Of a stretch of DNA of 64,000 nucleotides, positions 45,135 through 53,536 are shown piece by piece. Source of the stretch: Janthinobacterium lividum (GTDB taxonomy: Bacteria > Pseudomonadota > Gammaproteobacteria > Burkholderiales > Burkholderiaceae_D). The notes beneath the pieces are model-generated. The model was not told the DNA's origin. It saw only the letters and a program-made list of their open reading frames with translations, and did not search any database. The position numbers and the translations under genes are program-made. The first letter of the stretch is position 1, and every line of letters starts with the position of its first letter. The DNA lies in the NCBI RefSeq assembly GCF_011601275.1, contig NZ_JAAOLY010000008.1, forward strand, positions 124,001 through 188,000. The letters run 5' to 3'.

Positions 45135-46709
45135 ATGACACTCCGTTCGCGCATTCTCCTCTTGTGTTTCAGCACCTTGCTGGGCATCGTTCTCATCGCT
45201 TCATTTTCCCTGTATTCCCTGCGCCAGACCATGATGGCGGAAAGGGTCGAGCAATTGACGGTGCTGGTCGAGCTGGCCAACGCGTCCGTGGAAAAGGCGT
45301 ATGCGCTGGAACAGTCGGGCAAGCTCACGCGTGAGCAGGCCCAGCAGCAGGCCAAGCTGGCCATCGGCAGCTTCGTCAAGGACGAGATGTATTATTTCGT
45401 GCGCGATTTCAGCACGGACCTGCTGTACGTGCATCCAAACGCGTCGCGCATCGGCGTGCCGCAAAAGAATATGAAGCAGTCGGGCGACCGCTACCGCGCG
45501 GCCCTGGCCAACAGCCGCATCGGCCTCGTGCAGGCGGACGGCACGCGCCCCGGCGTGCCCGACCCGGTGGCGAAAATGTATGCGGTGGTGAAATTTGCGC
45601 CGTGGGACTGGCTGATCGGCACGGGCACGTATATCGATGACATCAACCACAAATTCTGGGCCCAGGCAGGCGTGCTGCTGGTCATCGGCGGCGCGCTGAT
45701 GCTGGTCGTGGGCGCGCTGGCGGCCTTGATGCTGCGCCGCATCCTGGGCCAGCTCGGTGGCGAACCCGACTATGCAGCGGCCATCGTGGCGCAAATCGCC
45801 CAGGGCGACCTGACCACGCAGATCGATACGCGCCCCGGCGATACGTCCAGTTTGCTGATGGCGATCAAGGCCATGCGCGACAACCTGGCCCATCTGGTGA
45901 GCCAGGTGCGCACTGATGCGGAATCGATTTCCACGGCGTCGGGCGAGATCGCCTCGGGCAACCACGACCTGTCGGCACGCACGGAGCAGCAGGCGGGATC
46001 GCTGGAAGAAACGGCGTCGACGATGGAAGAAATGACCTCGACCGTGCGCCAGAATGCGGACAATGCGCGCCAGGCCAACCAGCTGGCCATTTCCGCCTCG
46101 CAAGTGGCGACGCAGGCGGGCGGCGTGGTGAGCCAGGTGGTCGAGACCATGGGCGCCATCAACGACTCGTCGAAAAAGATCGGCGACATTATCGCCGTCA
46201 TCGACGGCATCGCTTTCCAGACGAATATCCTGGCCTTGAACGCGGCCGTGGAAGCGGCGCGCGCGGGCGAGCAGGGCAGGGGCTTTGCCGTGGTAGCGTC
46301 CGAAGTGCGCAACCTGGCGCAGCGTTCGGCCGCGGCCGCCAAGGAGATCAAACAATTGATAGATAGTTCCGCCGAGCAAGTGGGCGCCGGTGAAAAACTG
46401 GTGGCGCTGGCGGGCGAGACGATGGAAAAAGTCGTCTCCAGCGTGCGGCACGTGACCGATATCGTGGCCGAGATTTCCTCGGCCAGCGCCGAGCAAAGCG
46501 CAGGCATCGAGCAGATCAACCAGGCCATCGTCGAGATGGACAACATGACGCAGCAAAACTCGGCCCTGGTCGAGCAGGCGTCGGCGGCGGCACAGGCCAT
46601 GAACGAGCAGGCGGCCGGGCTGGCGCAGATCGTCAGCGTGTTCAAGGTCGGCGCAGTGGCGGCAGCACCGCGCCCGGCGCCAGCGGCCCAGCGCCGGCTG
46701 GCGCGCTAA
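45135..46709 (+). CDS. Methyl-accepting chemotaxis protein with Cache-type sensor
   Basis: A 524-aa chemoreceptor. Membrane segment 1 ([21 protein letters not shown]), a periplasmic single-Cache-like domain ([20 protein letters not shown], then [17 protein letters not shown]), membrane segment 2 ([23 protein letters not shown]), HAMP, then a long signalling hairpin. Its tip ([36 protein letters not shown]) is fully conserved. The short C-terminal tail lacks a CheR-docking pentapeptide. The sCache_2-like sensor suggests small organic acids, by analogy only. Confidence 0.93.
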   Translation: MTLRSRILLLCFSTLLGIVLIASFSLYSLRQTMMAERVEQLTVLVELANASVEKAYALEQSGKLTREQAQQQAKLAIGSFVKDEMYYFVRDFSTDLLYVHPNASRIGVPQKNMKQSGDRYRAALANSRIGLVQADGTRPGVPDPVAKMYAVVKFAPWDWLIGTGTYIDDINHKFWAQAGVLLVIGGALMLVVGALAALMLRRILGQLGGEPDYAAAIVAQIAQGDLTTQIDTRPGDTSSLLMAIKAMRDNLAHLVSQVRTDAESISTASGEIASGNHDLSARTEQQAGSLEETASTMEEMTSTVRQNADNARQANQLAISASQVATQAGGVVSQVVETMGAINDSSKKIGDIIAVIDGIAFQTNILALNAAVEAARAGEQGRGFAVVASEVRNLAQRSAAAAKEIKQLIDSSAEQVGAGEKLVALAGETMEKVVSSVRHVTDIVAEISSASAEQSAGIEQINQAIVEMDNMTQQNSALVEQASAAAQAMNEQAAGLAQIVSVFKVGAVAAAPRPAPAAQRRLAR

Positions 46710-46791
46710 GTTTTCGTCATAGCGGGAACTTATCGCCTGGCCATCTGTCAAACTCTTCTTGGTCCTCACCGGACGTACAGTAGAGGTAAGC

Positions 46792-47661
46792 ATGACAGAT
46801 GGTTTTTCCTATCACGCGGCATTTGCCCGCAACCTGGGCTGGGTCACGCAAGCGGAGCAAAACAGCTTGCGCGGCAAGCGCGTGGCCATTGCCGGCATGG
46901 GCGGCGTTGGCGGTGTGCACTTGCTGACCCTGGCGCGGCTGGGTATCGGCGCTTTCCACATCGCCGATTTCGACACCTTCGACATTGCCAACTTCAACCG
47001 CCAGGCCGGTGCCATGGTCTCCACCCTGGGCCAGCCCAAGGTGGCCGTGCTGGCGCAGATGGCGCGCGACATCAATCCCGAACTGGACATCAAGCAGTTT
47101 CCCGACGGCATACACGACAGCAACCTGGCCGAGTTCTTTGCCGGTGTCGACCTGTACGTGGACGGCCTGGATTTCTTCGCCTTTCCCGCCCGTCAGGCCA
47201 CCTTCGCCGCTTGCGCACGTCTGGGCATTCCCGCCATCACGGCCGCGCCGTTGGGCATGGGCACGGCCGTGCTCAGCTTCATGCCGGGCGGGATGACGTT
47301 CGAAGAGTATTTTGGCTGGGGCGACTTGCCTGAAGAAGAGAAGGCCTTGCGCTTTCTCGTCGGCCTGGCGCCGGCGGGCTTGCACGGCCCCTACCTGGTC
47401 GACCCGTCCGCCATCAACCTGAAGGAGCGGCGCGGGCCGTCGACCATCATGGGCTGCCAGCTGTGCGCGGGCGCGGCCGCCACGGAAGCCTTGAAAATTT
47501 TGTTGAAACGCGGCAAGGTGATGGCGGCGCCGCACGGCGTGCATTTCGACGCCTACCGCAACAAGCTCGTGCATACATGGCGTCCCGGCGGCAACCGTCA
47601 TCCGCTGCAGCGCCTGACGATGGCCATCATCAAGCGGCGCCGCGCCGCGCAGGGGGCATAA
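46792..47661 (+). CDS. E1-like ThiF-family adenylyltransferase of the MoeY-type pair
   Basis: A 289-aa E1/ThiF/MoeB-fold protein. Nucleotide site: IAGMGGVGGVHLLTLARLG, DFDTFDIANFNRQAGA (the Arg of NxxRQ), QPKVAVL and VDGLDFF (second Asp). The C-terminal GCQLCAGAAATEAL carries two cysteines spaced CxxC, but the second zinc pair of classic ThiF/MoeB is missing and no obvious catalytic Cys of the ubiquitin-E1 kind is seen. Its TAA directly abuts the ATG of a nitroreductase-fold gene. A fused ThiF-nitroreductase protein (MoeY, Rv1355c type) is known in mycobacteria, so the two probably work together. Confidence 0.82.
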   Translation: MTDGFSYHAAFARNLGWVTQAEQNSLRGKRVAIAGMGGVGGVHLLTLARLGIGAFHIADFDTFDIANFNRQAGAMVSTLGQPKVAVLAQMARDINPELDIKQFPDGIHDSNLAEFFAGVDLYVDGLDFFAFPARQATFAACARLGIPAITAAPLGMGTAVLSFMPGGMTFEEYFGWGDLPEEEKALRFLVGLAPAGLHGPYLVDPSAINLKERRGPSTIMGCQLCAGAAATEALKILLKRGKVMAAPHGVHFDAYRNKLVHTWRPGGNRHPLQRLTMAIIKRRRAAQGA

Positions 47662-48762
47662 ATGGCGCAAGCACTGTTGAACGATCCCGTGCTGGAAAAC
47701 ATCCTCGAGCAGGCGCGCTGGGCGCCCAGCGGCGACAATACGCAGCCGTGGCGCTTTGAAGTCGTGGACCCGCGGCACGTCGTCGTACATGGTTTCGATA
47801 CGCGCAGCCACTGCGTGTACGACCTCGACGGCCATCCCAGCCAGCTGTCGCTGGGCGCCTTGCTTGAAAGCATGGCACTGGCGGCCAGCTGTCACGGCTT
47901 GCGCATGGAAGCGCGCCGGCGCCTGTCCATGCCCGACACCCTGCCCACCTTCGATGTGCACCTGATCGACAACCCCGGCATGCAGCCCGATCCGCTGGCG
48001 GCCTTCTTGCCGCAGCGCAGCGTGCAGCGGCGGCGGCTCAGCACGCGCAGCCTGCGCGCCAGCGAAAAGGCGGCGCTGGCGGCCAGCTTGCCGCCCGGCT
48101 ACGGCGTGCAGTGGTTCGAAGGCGCGCGCGCGCGCCTGGCCTGCGCGCGCCTGATGTTCGACAATGCGAAGCTGCGCCTGACCATGCCCGAAGCGCACAA
48201 GGTGCACCGCGACGTGATCGAATGGGGCGCGCGCTTCAGCAGCGACCGCATCCCGGAGAAGGCGCTCGGCGTCGATGCGATGACAGCGCGGCTGATGCGC
48301 TGGGTCATGCACAGCTGGCGCCGCGTGGATTTTTTCAATACCTGGCTGGGCGGCACCATCGCCCCGCGGCTGCAGATGGACTTGCTGCCGGGCCTGTATT
48401 GCGCCGCGCATTTCGCGCTGCTGGCCGATGCGCCGCCGCGCCATATCGACGATTACGTGGCGGCCGGCCGCGCCATGCAGCGCTTCTGGTTGACGGCCAC
48501 GCAGCTGGGCTTGCAATTGCAGCCGGAACTGACGCCGCTGATCTTTGCCCGCTATGTGCGCGAACGGCGCACCTTTTCGCGCACCGATGGCATGCAGGAA
48601 ATGGCGCAGGAGCTGGCCGTGCAATGCCAGGCCGTGCTGGGCGTCACGGCGGTCGAGCGGGCCGTGTTCCTCGGGCGCATCGGTGCGGGGCCGGCGGCCA
48701 GTGCGCGCTCGCTGCGCCGTCCGCTGCAAGATTTGCTGGTGGCGCCCGCGGCTGGGCCGTAA
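47662..48762 (+). CDS. Nitroreductase-fold protein paired with the E1-like gene
   Basis: A 366-aa protein with the FMN-dependent nitroreductase/Acg-like fold: ILEQARWAPSGDNTQPWRFEVVD at the start is the FMN-contacting block. A second half (from ~residue 125, VQRRRLSTRSLRASEK) and QMDLLPGLYCAAHFALLADA follow the pattern of two-domain members. The extra length and split FMN site differ from small NfsA/NfsB enzymes. It follows the ThiF gene with no gap, which argues for coupled translation and a joint reaction. A redox step on an adenylated or otherwise activated substrate is a reasonable guess, not established. Confidence 0.75.
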   Translation: MAQALLNDPVLENILEQARWAPSGDNTQPWRFEVVDPRHVVVHGFDTRSHCVYDLDGHPSQLSLGALLESMALAASCHGLRMEARRRLSMPDTLPTFDVHLIDNPGMQPDPLAAFLPQRSVQRRRLSTRSLRASEKAALAASLPPGYGVQWFEGARARLACARLMFDNAKLRLTMPEAHKVHRDVIEWGARFSSDRIPEKALGVDAMTARLMRWVMHSWRRVDFFNTWLGGTIAPRLQMDLLPGLYCAAHFALLADAPPRHIDDYVAAGRAMQRFWLTATQLGLQLQPELTPLIFARYVRERRTFSRTDGMQEMAQELAVQCQAVLGVTAVERAVFLGRIGAGPAASARSLRRPLQDLLVAPAAGP

Positions 48763-48775
48763 GGCAGGCCCGGCT

Positions 48776-49780
48776 TCAGCGGCGCCGCCTTGGCGCCATG
48801 CAAGCCAGCGCTGCCAGGCCCGCCGCCAGCAGCGGCAAGGTGCCCGGCAGCGACACGGGCGTAACGCCAGGCACGTAGGCCAGTTCGGAACTGTTCAGCA
48901 TGTTCAACACGAGGGTGTAGTTGCCCGCCACCAGATTGTCCGTGACGGCGCCATATTGCCCGCCGCATGTCTTTCCGGTGCCGGTGCCCGTGGGCGCGCC
49001 GCAGCCGCTGGGGTCGTAGGTGAATACGCTGCCGCTGGTGAGCGGCGTTTGCGCATAGCCCGCATTGAGGTTGGCGGCATCGGCCAGTTCGGTGCCGCCC
49101 AGGATGCCGGAGCCCAGGCTGCCGTCGGGCGCCCAGTTGAAGACGATCTGGCCATTGTCATCGATGATGCTGAACGTCATCGCCATATTTGTCGTGGCCG
49201 CCGAGCCCGTGCCGGCCAGGGCGTCCAGGTACAGCTGCATGAAGGGCAGGGCCTGGAAATCGAAGGCCAGGGTCGCGCCCGGCTGGCCGACGACGAAATT
49301 GATGGCCAGGGCCGTGCTGGAACCGTTGCGTCCCGAGGCGTCCGCGCTGCCGCCGCCCGTCAGGAAGGTTTCCGCCGCATTCACCGTGTGTGTACTGGTC
49401 GAGCCCGGCGGAAACGGGGGGATTTGCGAGCTGATGATTTGCGCTTCGCCGCGCGCATACGCGGCGTTGCCCATGCCTTGCTGGGTAAAATCATTTTGTC
49501 CCTTGGTGACGGCGCCGCGTGTCGCTTGCGGCGCGTCGATCTGATTGCTGCCGCCGTTGATGACGCTGCTGCCGTTGAGCGTGGCGGTGGTGCGCGACAG
49601 GTCGATGTTGCTGATCAAGGTGGTGGAACCGGTGGGATTGCTGATGACCAGGCCAAAGACGCTGGTGTAGGAATAACCGTAGGCGGCGGCGCCTGCAGTG
49701 CCGCTGCCGGCCAGCAACAGCAAGGCCAGCAGGGTCATGGGTAGTCGGGTACAAAAAAATGTAGTCATGAAAATCCTCAT
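48776..49780 (-). CDS. PEP-CTERM-like exported protein with SLP-type C-terminus
   Basis: A 334-aa paralogue of the next gene. Signal peptide MTLLALLLLAGSGTAGA; mature part beginning AYGYSYTSVFGLVI with later GAVTKGQNDFTQQG and VFTYDPSGCGAPTGTGTG. The C-terminal sorting region reads VSLPGTLPLLAAGLAALACM then PRRRR, so the PEP motif is replaced by SLP although the hydrophobic segment and basic tail remain. ATG 49780 or 49768 may be the start. About half of its residues match the 49877 protein, so the two arose by tandem duplication. Confidence 0.8.
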   Translation of the reverse strand: MRIFMTTFFCTRLPMTLLALLLLAGSGTAGAAAYGYSYTSVFGLVISNPTGSTTLISNIDLSRTTATLNGSSVINGGSNQIDAPQATRGAVTKGQNDFTQQGMGNAAYARGEAQIISSQIPPFPPGSTSTHTVNAAETFLTGGGSADASGRNGSSTALAINFVVGQPGATLAFDFQALPFMQLYLDALAGTGSAATTNMAMTFSIIDDNGQIVFNWAPDGSLGSGILGGTELADAANLNAGYAQTPLTSGSVFTYDPSGCGAPTGTGTGKTCGGQYGAVTDNLVAGNYTLVLNMLNSSELAYVPGVTPVSLPGTLPLLAAGLAALACMAPRRRR

Positions 49781-49825
49781 CTCCTGGTCGGCCGCGTTGT
49801 AAGGAAAACCGACAGGTTTGCCACA

Positions 49826-49853
49826 TAAAAAAGGCGAGGAGACTCCCTCGCCT
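49826..49853 (-). terminator. Intrinsic terminator after the 49877 PEP-CTERM gene
   Basis: On the minus strand: AGGCGAGG, a 6-base loop, CCTCGCCT and a run of six T. It separates the two PEP-CTERM paralogues and implies that the 48776 gene needs its own promoter. Confidence 0.85.
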
Positions 49854-49876
49854 GTGAATCCCCCCTGTTGCCTGGT

Positions 49877-50869
49877 TCAGGCGGCAACTTTGCGGCGGCG
49901 GGCATAGCCCAGGCCAGCCAGCCCCAGGCCTAGCAAGGCCAAGGTGCCTGGTTCTGGTGTTGCCGCTTGTTTCACCAAGTCCACGCTTTCCACTGCATTC
50001 AAGGTCAAGGTGTAGTTGCCGGCCGTTAAAGCATTGCTGACGGAGCTGAAGTTGCTGCCGCAGGCCGTCCCCACGCCGGTGCCCGTGGGCGTGCCGCAGC
50101 CGGAAGGGTCGTAGGTGAACAGGTTGCCGCGCGTCAGGAAGTTGGTCGCCAGACTGGTGTTCAGGTTGGCGCCGTCGGCGTTTTCCGTGCCGCCGAAGAT
50201 GCCCGAGCCGATCACGCCGTCTGGCGTCCAGTTGAACACCGTCAGGCCGGCTGCGTCCGTGATGGTGAAGGTGACGACCAGGTTGGCCGTGGCGGTGGAC
50301 AGCTGCCCGACCGTGCTTTGCAGGAAGACCTGCATGAAGGGCGACGCCAGGAAATCAAAGCTCAAGGTTGCCGTGGGCGAGCCGACGACGAAATCGACCG
50401 AGAAGCCCGTGGTCGAACCGTTGCGCCCGGACGCATCGGCCGTGCCGGCAGGTCCGTCAAGGTGGGCCTCGGCCACGTTTACTGCCTGGGTGGAGGTGGA
50501 GCCCGGCGGGAACGAAGGGAACTGCGTGCTGACGATTTGCGCATCGCCGCGTGAATAGTTGCCTGCTGGGCCTTGTTGCGTGAAGTCGTTTTCCCCCTTG
50601 GTGACGGGGCCGACGTTGGAGCGTGGGGCATCGAGCGAGCCGGCGCCGCCATTGATGACGCTCACGCCATTCAGGGTGGCCGTGCTGCGCGAGATGGTGG
50701 TGCTGTTGGCTACCGTGATCTGGCCCGTCGGCACGGCGATCACCAGGCCGAAGATGTTGTTGTACGAATAGCCGTAGGCGCCCGCCTGTGCGCTACCGGC
50801 GGCGCACAGCAGGGCCAGTGCCGCTGCGGCCGGGAGCAGTTTCAGTTTCGAGAGTTTCATTGTATTCAC
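49877..50869 (-). CDS. PEP-CTERM exported protein
   Basis: A 330-aa surface protein. Signal peptide (residues ~5-29: LKLLPAAAALALLCAAGSAQA), repeated-type beta domain starting GAYGYSYNNIFGLVIAV and containing GPVTKGENDFTQQG and LFTYDPSGCGTPTGTG. The C-terminus is a standard exosortase signal: ATPEPGTLALLGLGLAGLGY then ARRRKVAA. A sigma-54-like promoter lies upstream (50936-50952). It is a tandem paralogue of the 48776 protein and probably goes to the surface or exopolysaccharide matrix. Confidence 0.9.
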   Translation of the reverse strand: MNTMKLSKLKLLPAAAALALLCAAGSAQAGAYGYSYNNIFGLVIAVPTGQITVANSTTISRSTATLNGVSVINGGAGSLDAPRSNVGPVTKGENDFTQQGPAGNYSRGDAQIVSTQFPSFPPGSTSTQAVNVAEAHLDGPAGTADASGRNGSTTGFSVDFVVGSPTATLSFDFLASPFMQVFLQSTVGQLSTATANLVVTFTITDAAGLTVFNWTPDGVIGSGIFGGTENADGANLNTSLATNFLTRGNLFTYDPSGCGTPTGTGVGTACGSNFSSVSNALTAGNYTLTLNAVESVDLVKQAATPEPGTLALLGLGLAGLGYARRRKVAA

Positions 50870-50935
50870 CTCGTGGTTGAGTGAGTCTGGAAGTCTTGCC
50901 TGAGACCTGTCGGCAGGTGCTCATGGCCAGTACCT

Positions 50936-50952
50936 AGCGACTTCCATGCCAA
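50936..50952 (-). promoter_or_regulatory. Sigma-54-like promoter of PEP-CTERM gene
   Basis: On the minus strand TTGGCATGGAAGTCGCT, compared with the consensus YTGGCACGRNNNTTGCW: two mismatches, with the GG and GC pair correctly spaced. It is ~67 bases before the start of the PEP-CTERM gene. PEP-CTERM genes in related bacteria are controlled by sigma-54 and PrsK/PrsR. Confidence 0.65.
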
Positions 50953-51048
50953 CGCATGAGGTTCTTTTGAAATCAATGACTTGGCGTGCTTTTGTTGACG
51001 CTGTGCAGGCTTTGCCGGACACGCTGTAAGAAAAACCGACGCCGCCCT

Positions 51049-52281
51049 TCAAGGCTGGCCGCCTTGTGGCAACGAGCCCAGCAGGGCGTGTATATGGGGC
51101 AGCAAGCGTTGCCCTGGAACATAGTCGCGCATGGCCGTGGCCAGCTGACGCGCCGCCAGTTTGGCCCGGCCATCGTCGAGCATGCGCGTGGCGGCATGGC
51201 GCAGAGTGGTTTCCTGGAAGCGGTCGGCGCGCAGCAGCAGGCCGGCGCCGGCACCCACGATGCCGTGCATGTTGAGGAATTGGTCGAGGTTGCTGGCGAT
51301 GCCGATGACGGGCACGCCTGCCGCCAGCGCCTGCTGGCTGGTGGGGCTGCCGCCGTTGCAGATCACCAGGCTGGCGCGCCTGGCAGCTGCGTCGCCCGGC
51401 AGAAAGGGCGCGACATAGGCATTCGGCGGCACGGCGTCGACGCGGATGGTACCGGCCGTGGCCGCCAATACGGTGACGGGCAGGGGCGCCAGCGCGCGCA
51501 GCACGCGCGGCAGCAATTGTCCCTGGCCGGAACTGCCCAGGGTGACATAGATGATGGGCCGTCCGCTGCTCAGTTCCGGTCGCTGCCACCAGTCCGGCAA
51601 GTCGAGCGGCGGCGCCCAGATGATGGGACCCAGGTAGTCGTGCGTGGACGGCATGCCGTGCGGCGGGAACAGTTGCGGAATATCCGCGTACAAGGTGCGG
51701 TCGGCATCGGTATAGATGCGCCGCAGGTCGCTGCCCAGGGATGGCAGGCCATGGCGGCGGCGCACGCGGTTCAGGGGCACGGCGTGCGAGGCGAAGGCCA
51801 GCGGGCGGATCAGGCGGAACAGGGGATCGGCCAGCCAGACGGGCAGCACGCCCGTCAGGGGCAGGCTGGGCACCGTATAGTGCTGGCGCACCCAGGGGCT
51901 CCAGTAGGCATTGCTGACGGTAATGTAGGGAATGCGCTGCAGGCGCGCGCTGACCGATAGCGACAAACGGAAGTCGCCGATCACGAGATCGGGCTGGACG
52001 GCATTGAGCAGGCGCAAGTCGTCTTCCACATAGGCGTGCAGGGTGCTTTCCGTATACACGGGTTTGCCGTGCGCCAGCGCCTGCAGGAATTGCAGCGATG
52101 AAATACTGTCGATGCGCCAGCGGCGAAAGGGGGCTTGCTTGAAACAAAAGTCATACCCATCGGCGCAGGCAAAATGCACCTCGTATTCTTCCTCGTCCAG
52201 GCCCTGGGCCAGACTCAGGGGACGGCCAACATGGGCCAGAGTCACTGCCTCGGCCATAAAGAGGATTTTCTTGCGCGCCAT
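51049..52281 (-). CDS. UGT/MGT-type glycosyltransferase
   Basis: A 410-aa GT-B fold transferase. The N-terminal part starts MARKKILFMAEAVTLAHVGRPLSLA, binding the acceptor. The C-terminal nucleotide-sugar site includes PIIYVTLGSSGQGQLL, YVAPFLPG and VICNGGSPTSQQALAAGVPVIGIASNLDQF, where the usual HGG is NGG. These enzymes glycosylate small lipophilic molecules or form carotenoid and glycolipid sugars. Start ATG 52281 is supported by the family N-terminus. It follows the PEP-CTERM pair on the same strand. Confidence 0.87.
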   Translation of the reverse strand: MARKKILFMAEAVTLAHVGRPLSLAQGLDEEEYEVHFACADGYDFCFKQAPFRRWRIDSISSLQFLQALAHGKPVYTESTLHAYVEDDLRLLNAVQPDLVIGDFRLSLSVSARLQRIPYITVSNAYWSPWVRQHYTVPSLPLTGVLPVWLADPLFRLIRPLAFASHAVPLNRVRRRHGLPSLGSDLRRIYTDADRTLYADIPQLFPPHGMPSTHDYLGPIIWAPPLDLPDWWQRPELSSGRPIIYVTLGSSGQGQLLPRVLRALAPLPVTVLAATAGTIRVDAVPPNAYVAPFLPGDAAARRASLVICNGGSPTSQQALAAGVPVIGIASNLDQFLNMHGIVGAGAGLLLRADRFQETTLRHAATRMLDDGRAKLAARQLATAMRDYVPGQRLLPHIHALLGSLPQGGQP

Positions 52282-52417
52282 GGAGATCGCTTGCACTCGT
52301 GCTGGAGGGATGCCTGCGAAGTTGGAGTGGCGCCACGCCATTTAGTTCCCCGCAGCGTGCCAGTGGCGGGCGCCAGGATTTGGCCGTATCGGCTACAGTG
52401 GGGCAAAGGAGGCCACC

Positions 52418-52591
52418 ATGCAGCCACAATTCCATTTTGTCCCGTTGCGTGCGCACAGCACGCCCGAACCCGATATGCCGCCACCGCCGGAAGGCGATCC
52501 CCTCACGCCGCCGCCGGAACAGCCGCCGCACATCGACCCCGTACCCGTCGAGGAGCCAACGCCGCCGCCACCGCCCGTGAAAATGCATTGA
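52418..52591 (+). CDS. Proline-rich small protein, 57 aa
   Basis: A short frame divergent from the glycosyltransferase, preceded by the very strong ribosome binding site AAAGGAGG (52405-52412). It begins MQPQFHFVPLRAHSTPEPDM and then carries three P-rich runs (PPPPEGDP, PPPEQPPH, PPPPPVKMH), about 40% proline. No known family or secretion signal. The strong Shine-Dalgarno and the lack of stop codons in the P-rich part support that it is translated; its role is unknown, perhaps a binding scaffold or a substrate for proline-rich ligand domains. Confidence 0.6.
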   Translation: MQPQFHFVPLRAHSTPEPDMPPPPEGDPLTPPPEQPPHIDPVPVEEPTPPPPPVKMH

Positions 52592-52651
52592 GCGGTCTTC
52601 GGACCCTGGCGCCGCGCCATGGCCTGCGGTGGGCGGGCGGATGCCATGTTT

Positions 52652-52683
52652 ATTTCCAATCGGAAATGGGAGGCGCGAGCCTC
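52652..52683. repeat. Two adjacent short hairpins
   Basis: ATTTCC-AATC-GGAAAT (52652-52667) and GAGGC-GCGA-GCCTC (52670-52683), both perfect. The pair lies between the 57-aa gene and the 45-aa membrane protein gene. The first could be the end of the 57-aa transcript, but no T-run follows. Confidence 0.5.
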
Positions 52684-52790
52684 GCCAGGAGCACGCCATT
52701 TAAACAACAAAAATGCGCATAAATGTTGCCGAGTGGATACAAATTAAGCGCCAACTGTCGAGTGTCATGCGGCCGTCACGATTCTGTTCT

Positions 52791-52796
52791 TATAAT
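52791..52796 (+). promoter_or_regulatory. -10 box upstream of the 45-aa gene
   Basis: TATAAT with an AT-rich leader and AGGAGA before GTG 52832. No good -35 hexamer is visible, so it is only a candidate. Confidence 0.45.
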
Positions 52797-52831
52797 GAGA
52801 CATCATAAAAATTCTTGTACAGGAGACCATC

Positions 52832-52969
52832 GTGGGCAATTCCTTGCATAACAAAATCTACCTGGGCCGGCGGCCTGTGATCACCAGCAAACACCTCGTG
52901 GCGCTGGCCCTGGCGGGCGCCGTGGCTGGTTGCGGCCTGGCATGGCTGCTGCTGCGTAGCTACAAATAA
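52832..52969 (+). CDS. Small single-span membrane protein, 45 aa
   Basis: A GTG-started frame with a good site (ACAGGAGACCATC). The sequence begins VGNSLHNKIYLGRRPVITSK and has one clear membrane segment (LVALALAGAVAGCGLAWLLL), ending RSYK. Positive residues before the span put the N-terminus in the cytosol. It could be a small regulatory membrane protein or a type I toxin-like peptide; no family or antisense RNA was recognised. Confidence 0.6.
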   Translation: MGNSLHNKIYLGRRPVITSKHLVALALAGAVAGCGLAWLLLRSYK

Positions 52970-53098
52970 CGCTCATCACGCCCGTGTTTCCGCCGCCTGG
53001 CCGCATGGCTGGCGGCGGTAGATTCACGTTGCCTGTTGCCGATGCGCAGCGGGGCGCGTACCATGGGGGCCGAACACCTGGCCTTTTATGGAAAAGTA

Positions 53099-53467
53099 AT
53101 GAAGAACGAGAAATTAACAACCGATGAATATGACGCGCTGGAGCAAGTTGCACGCGGCATCAAGACCGAGCGCCCCAGTGCTTGCGTTGCCCGCAATGCC
53201 AAGCGCCTGTCCGGCCTGAAGCTGCTCAGCTATGCACGCGACGGCCGTCTGTCCATCACCGAGAAAGCACAACAACTGCTGTTCTTGCGCCGCTGTATCA
53301 TGGGTTTGCGCGCCGTCGCCACCGATCCGCTGACCAAGCTCGATACGGACGTGGCGTATTTCCTGGGCAAGAAAGCCCACATCGTGGCGCGTGCCGAAGG
53401 CGAAGGCCACGACATTTCCGACAAGGGCCGCGAGTCGCTGGCCGATATCGACACCCTGGGCCTGTAA
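53099..53467 (+). CDS. Hypothetical protein, 122 aa
   Basis: A basic, helical 122-aa protein: MKNEKLTTDEYDALEQVARG starts it, followed by RNAKRLSGLKLLSYARDGRLSITEKAQQLLFLRRC, which resembles a helix-turn-helix or winged-helix core, and AYFLGKKAHIVARAEGEGHD. ATG 53099 is chosen over upstream in-frame ATGs. It has its own terminator (53474-53498). It may be a small DNA-binding protein; no partner is adjacent. Confidence 0.6.
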   Translation: MKNEKLTTDEYDALEQVARGIKTERPSACVARNAKRLSGLKLLSYARDGRLSITEKAQQLLFLRRCIMGLRAVATDPLTKLDTDVAYFLGKKAHIVARAEGEGHDISDKGRESLADIDTLGL

Positions 53468-53473
53468 GGCTCA

Positions 53474-53498
53474 CCAACCGGCCCCTGGGGCCGGTTTT
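53474..53498 (+). terminator. Intrinsic terminator after the 122-aa gene
   Basis: AACCGGCCCC-T-GGGGCCGGTT, a near-loopless GC palindrome, ending in four T. Close to the downstream thioesterase gene start. Confidence 0.75.
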
Positions 53499-53536
53499 CA
53501 TATCCCCCTCACTTTTATTCCCCCTTGGAGAACACT

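Noticed and set aside
46717-48729. A 670-codon minus-strand frame over the ThiF and nitroreductase genes
   Set aside because: No recognisable domain and a shadow composition; it also covers both real genes.
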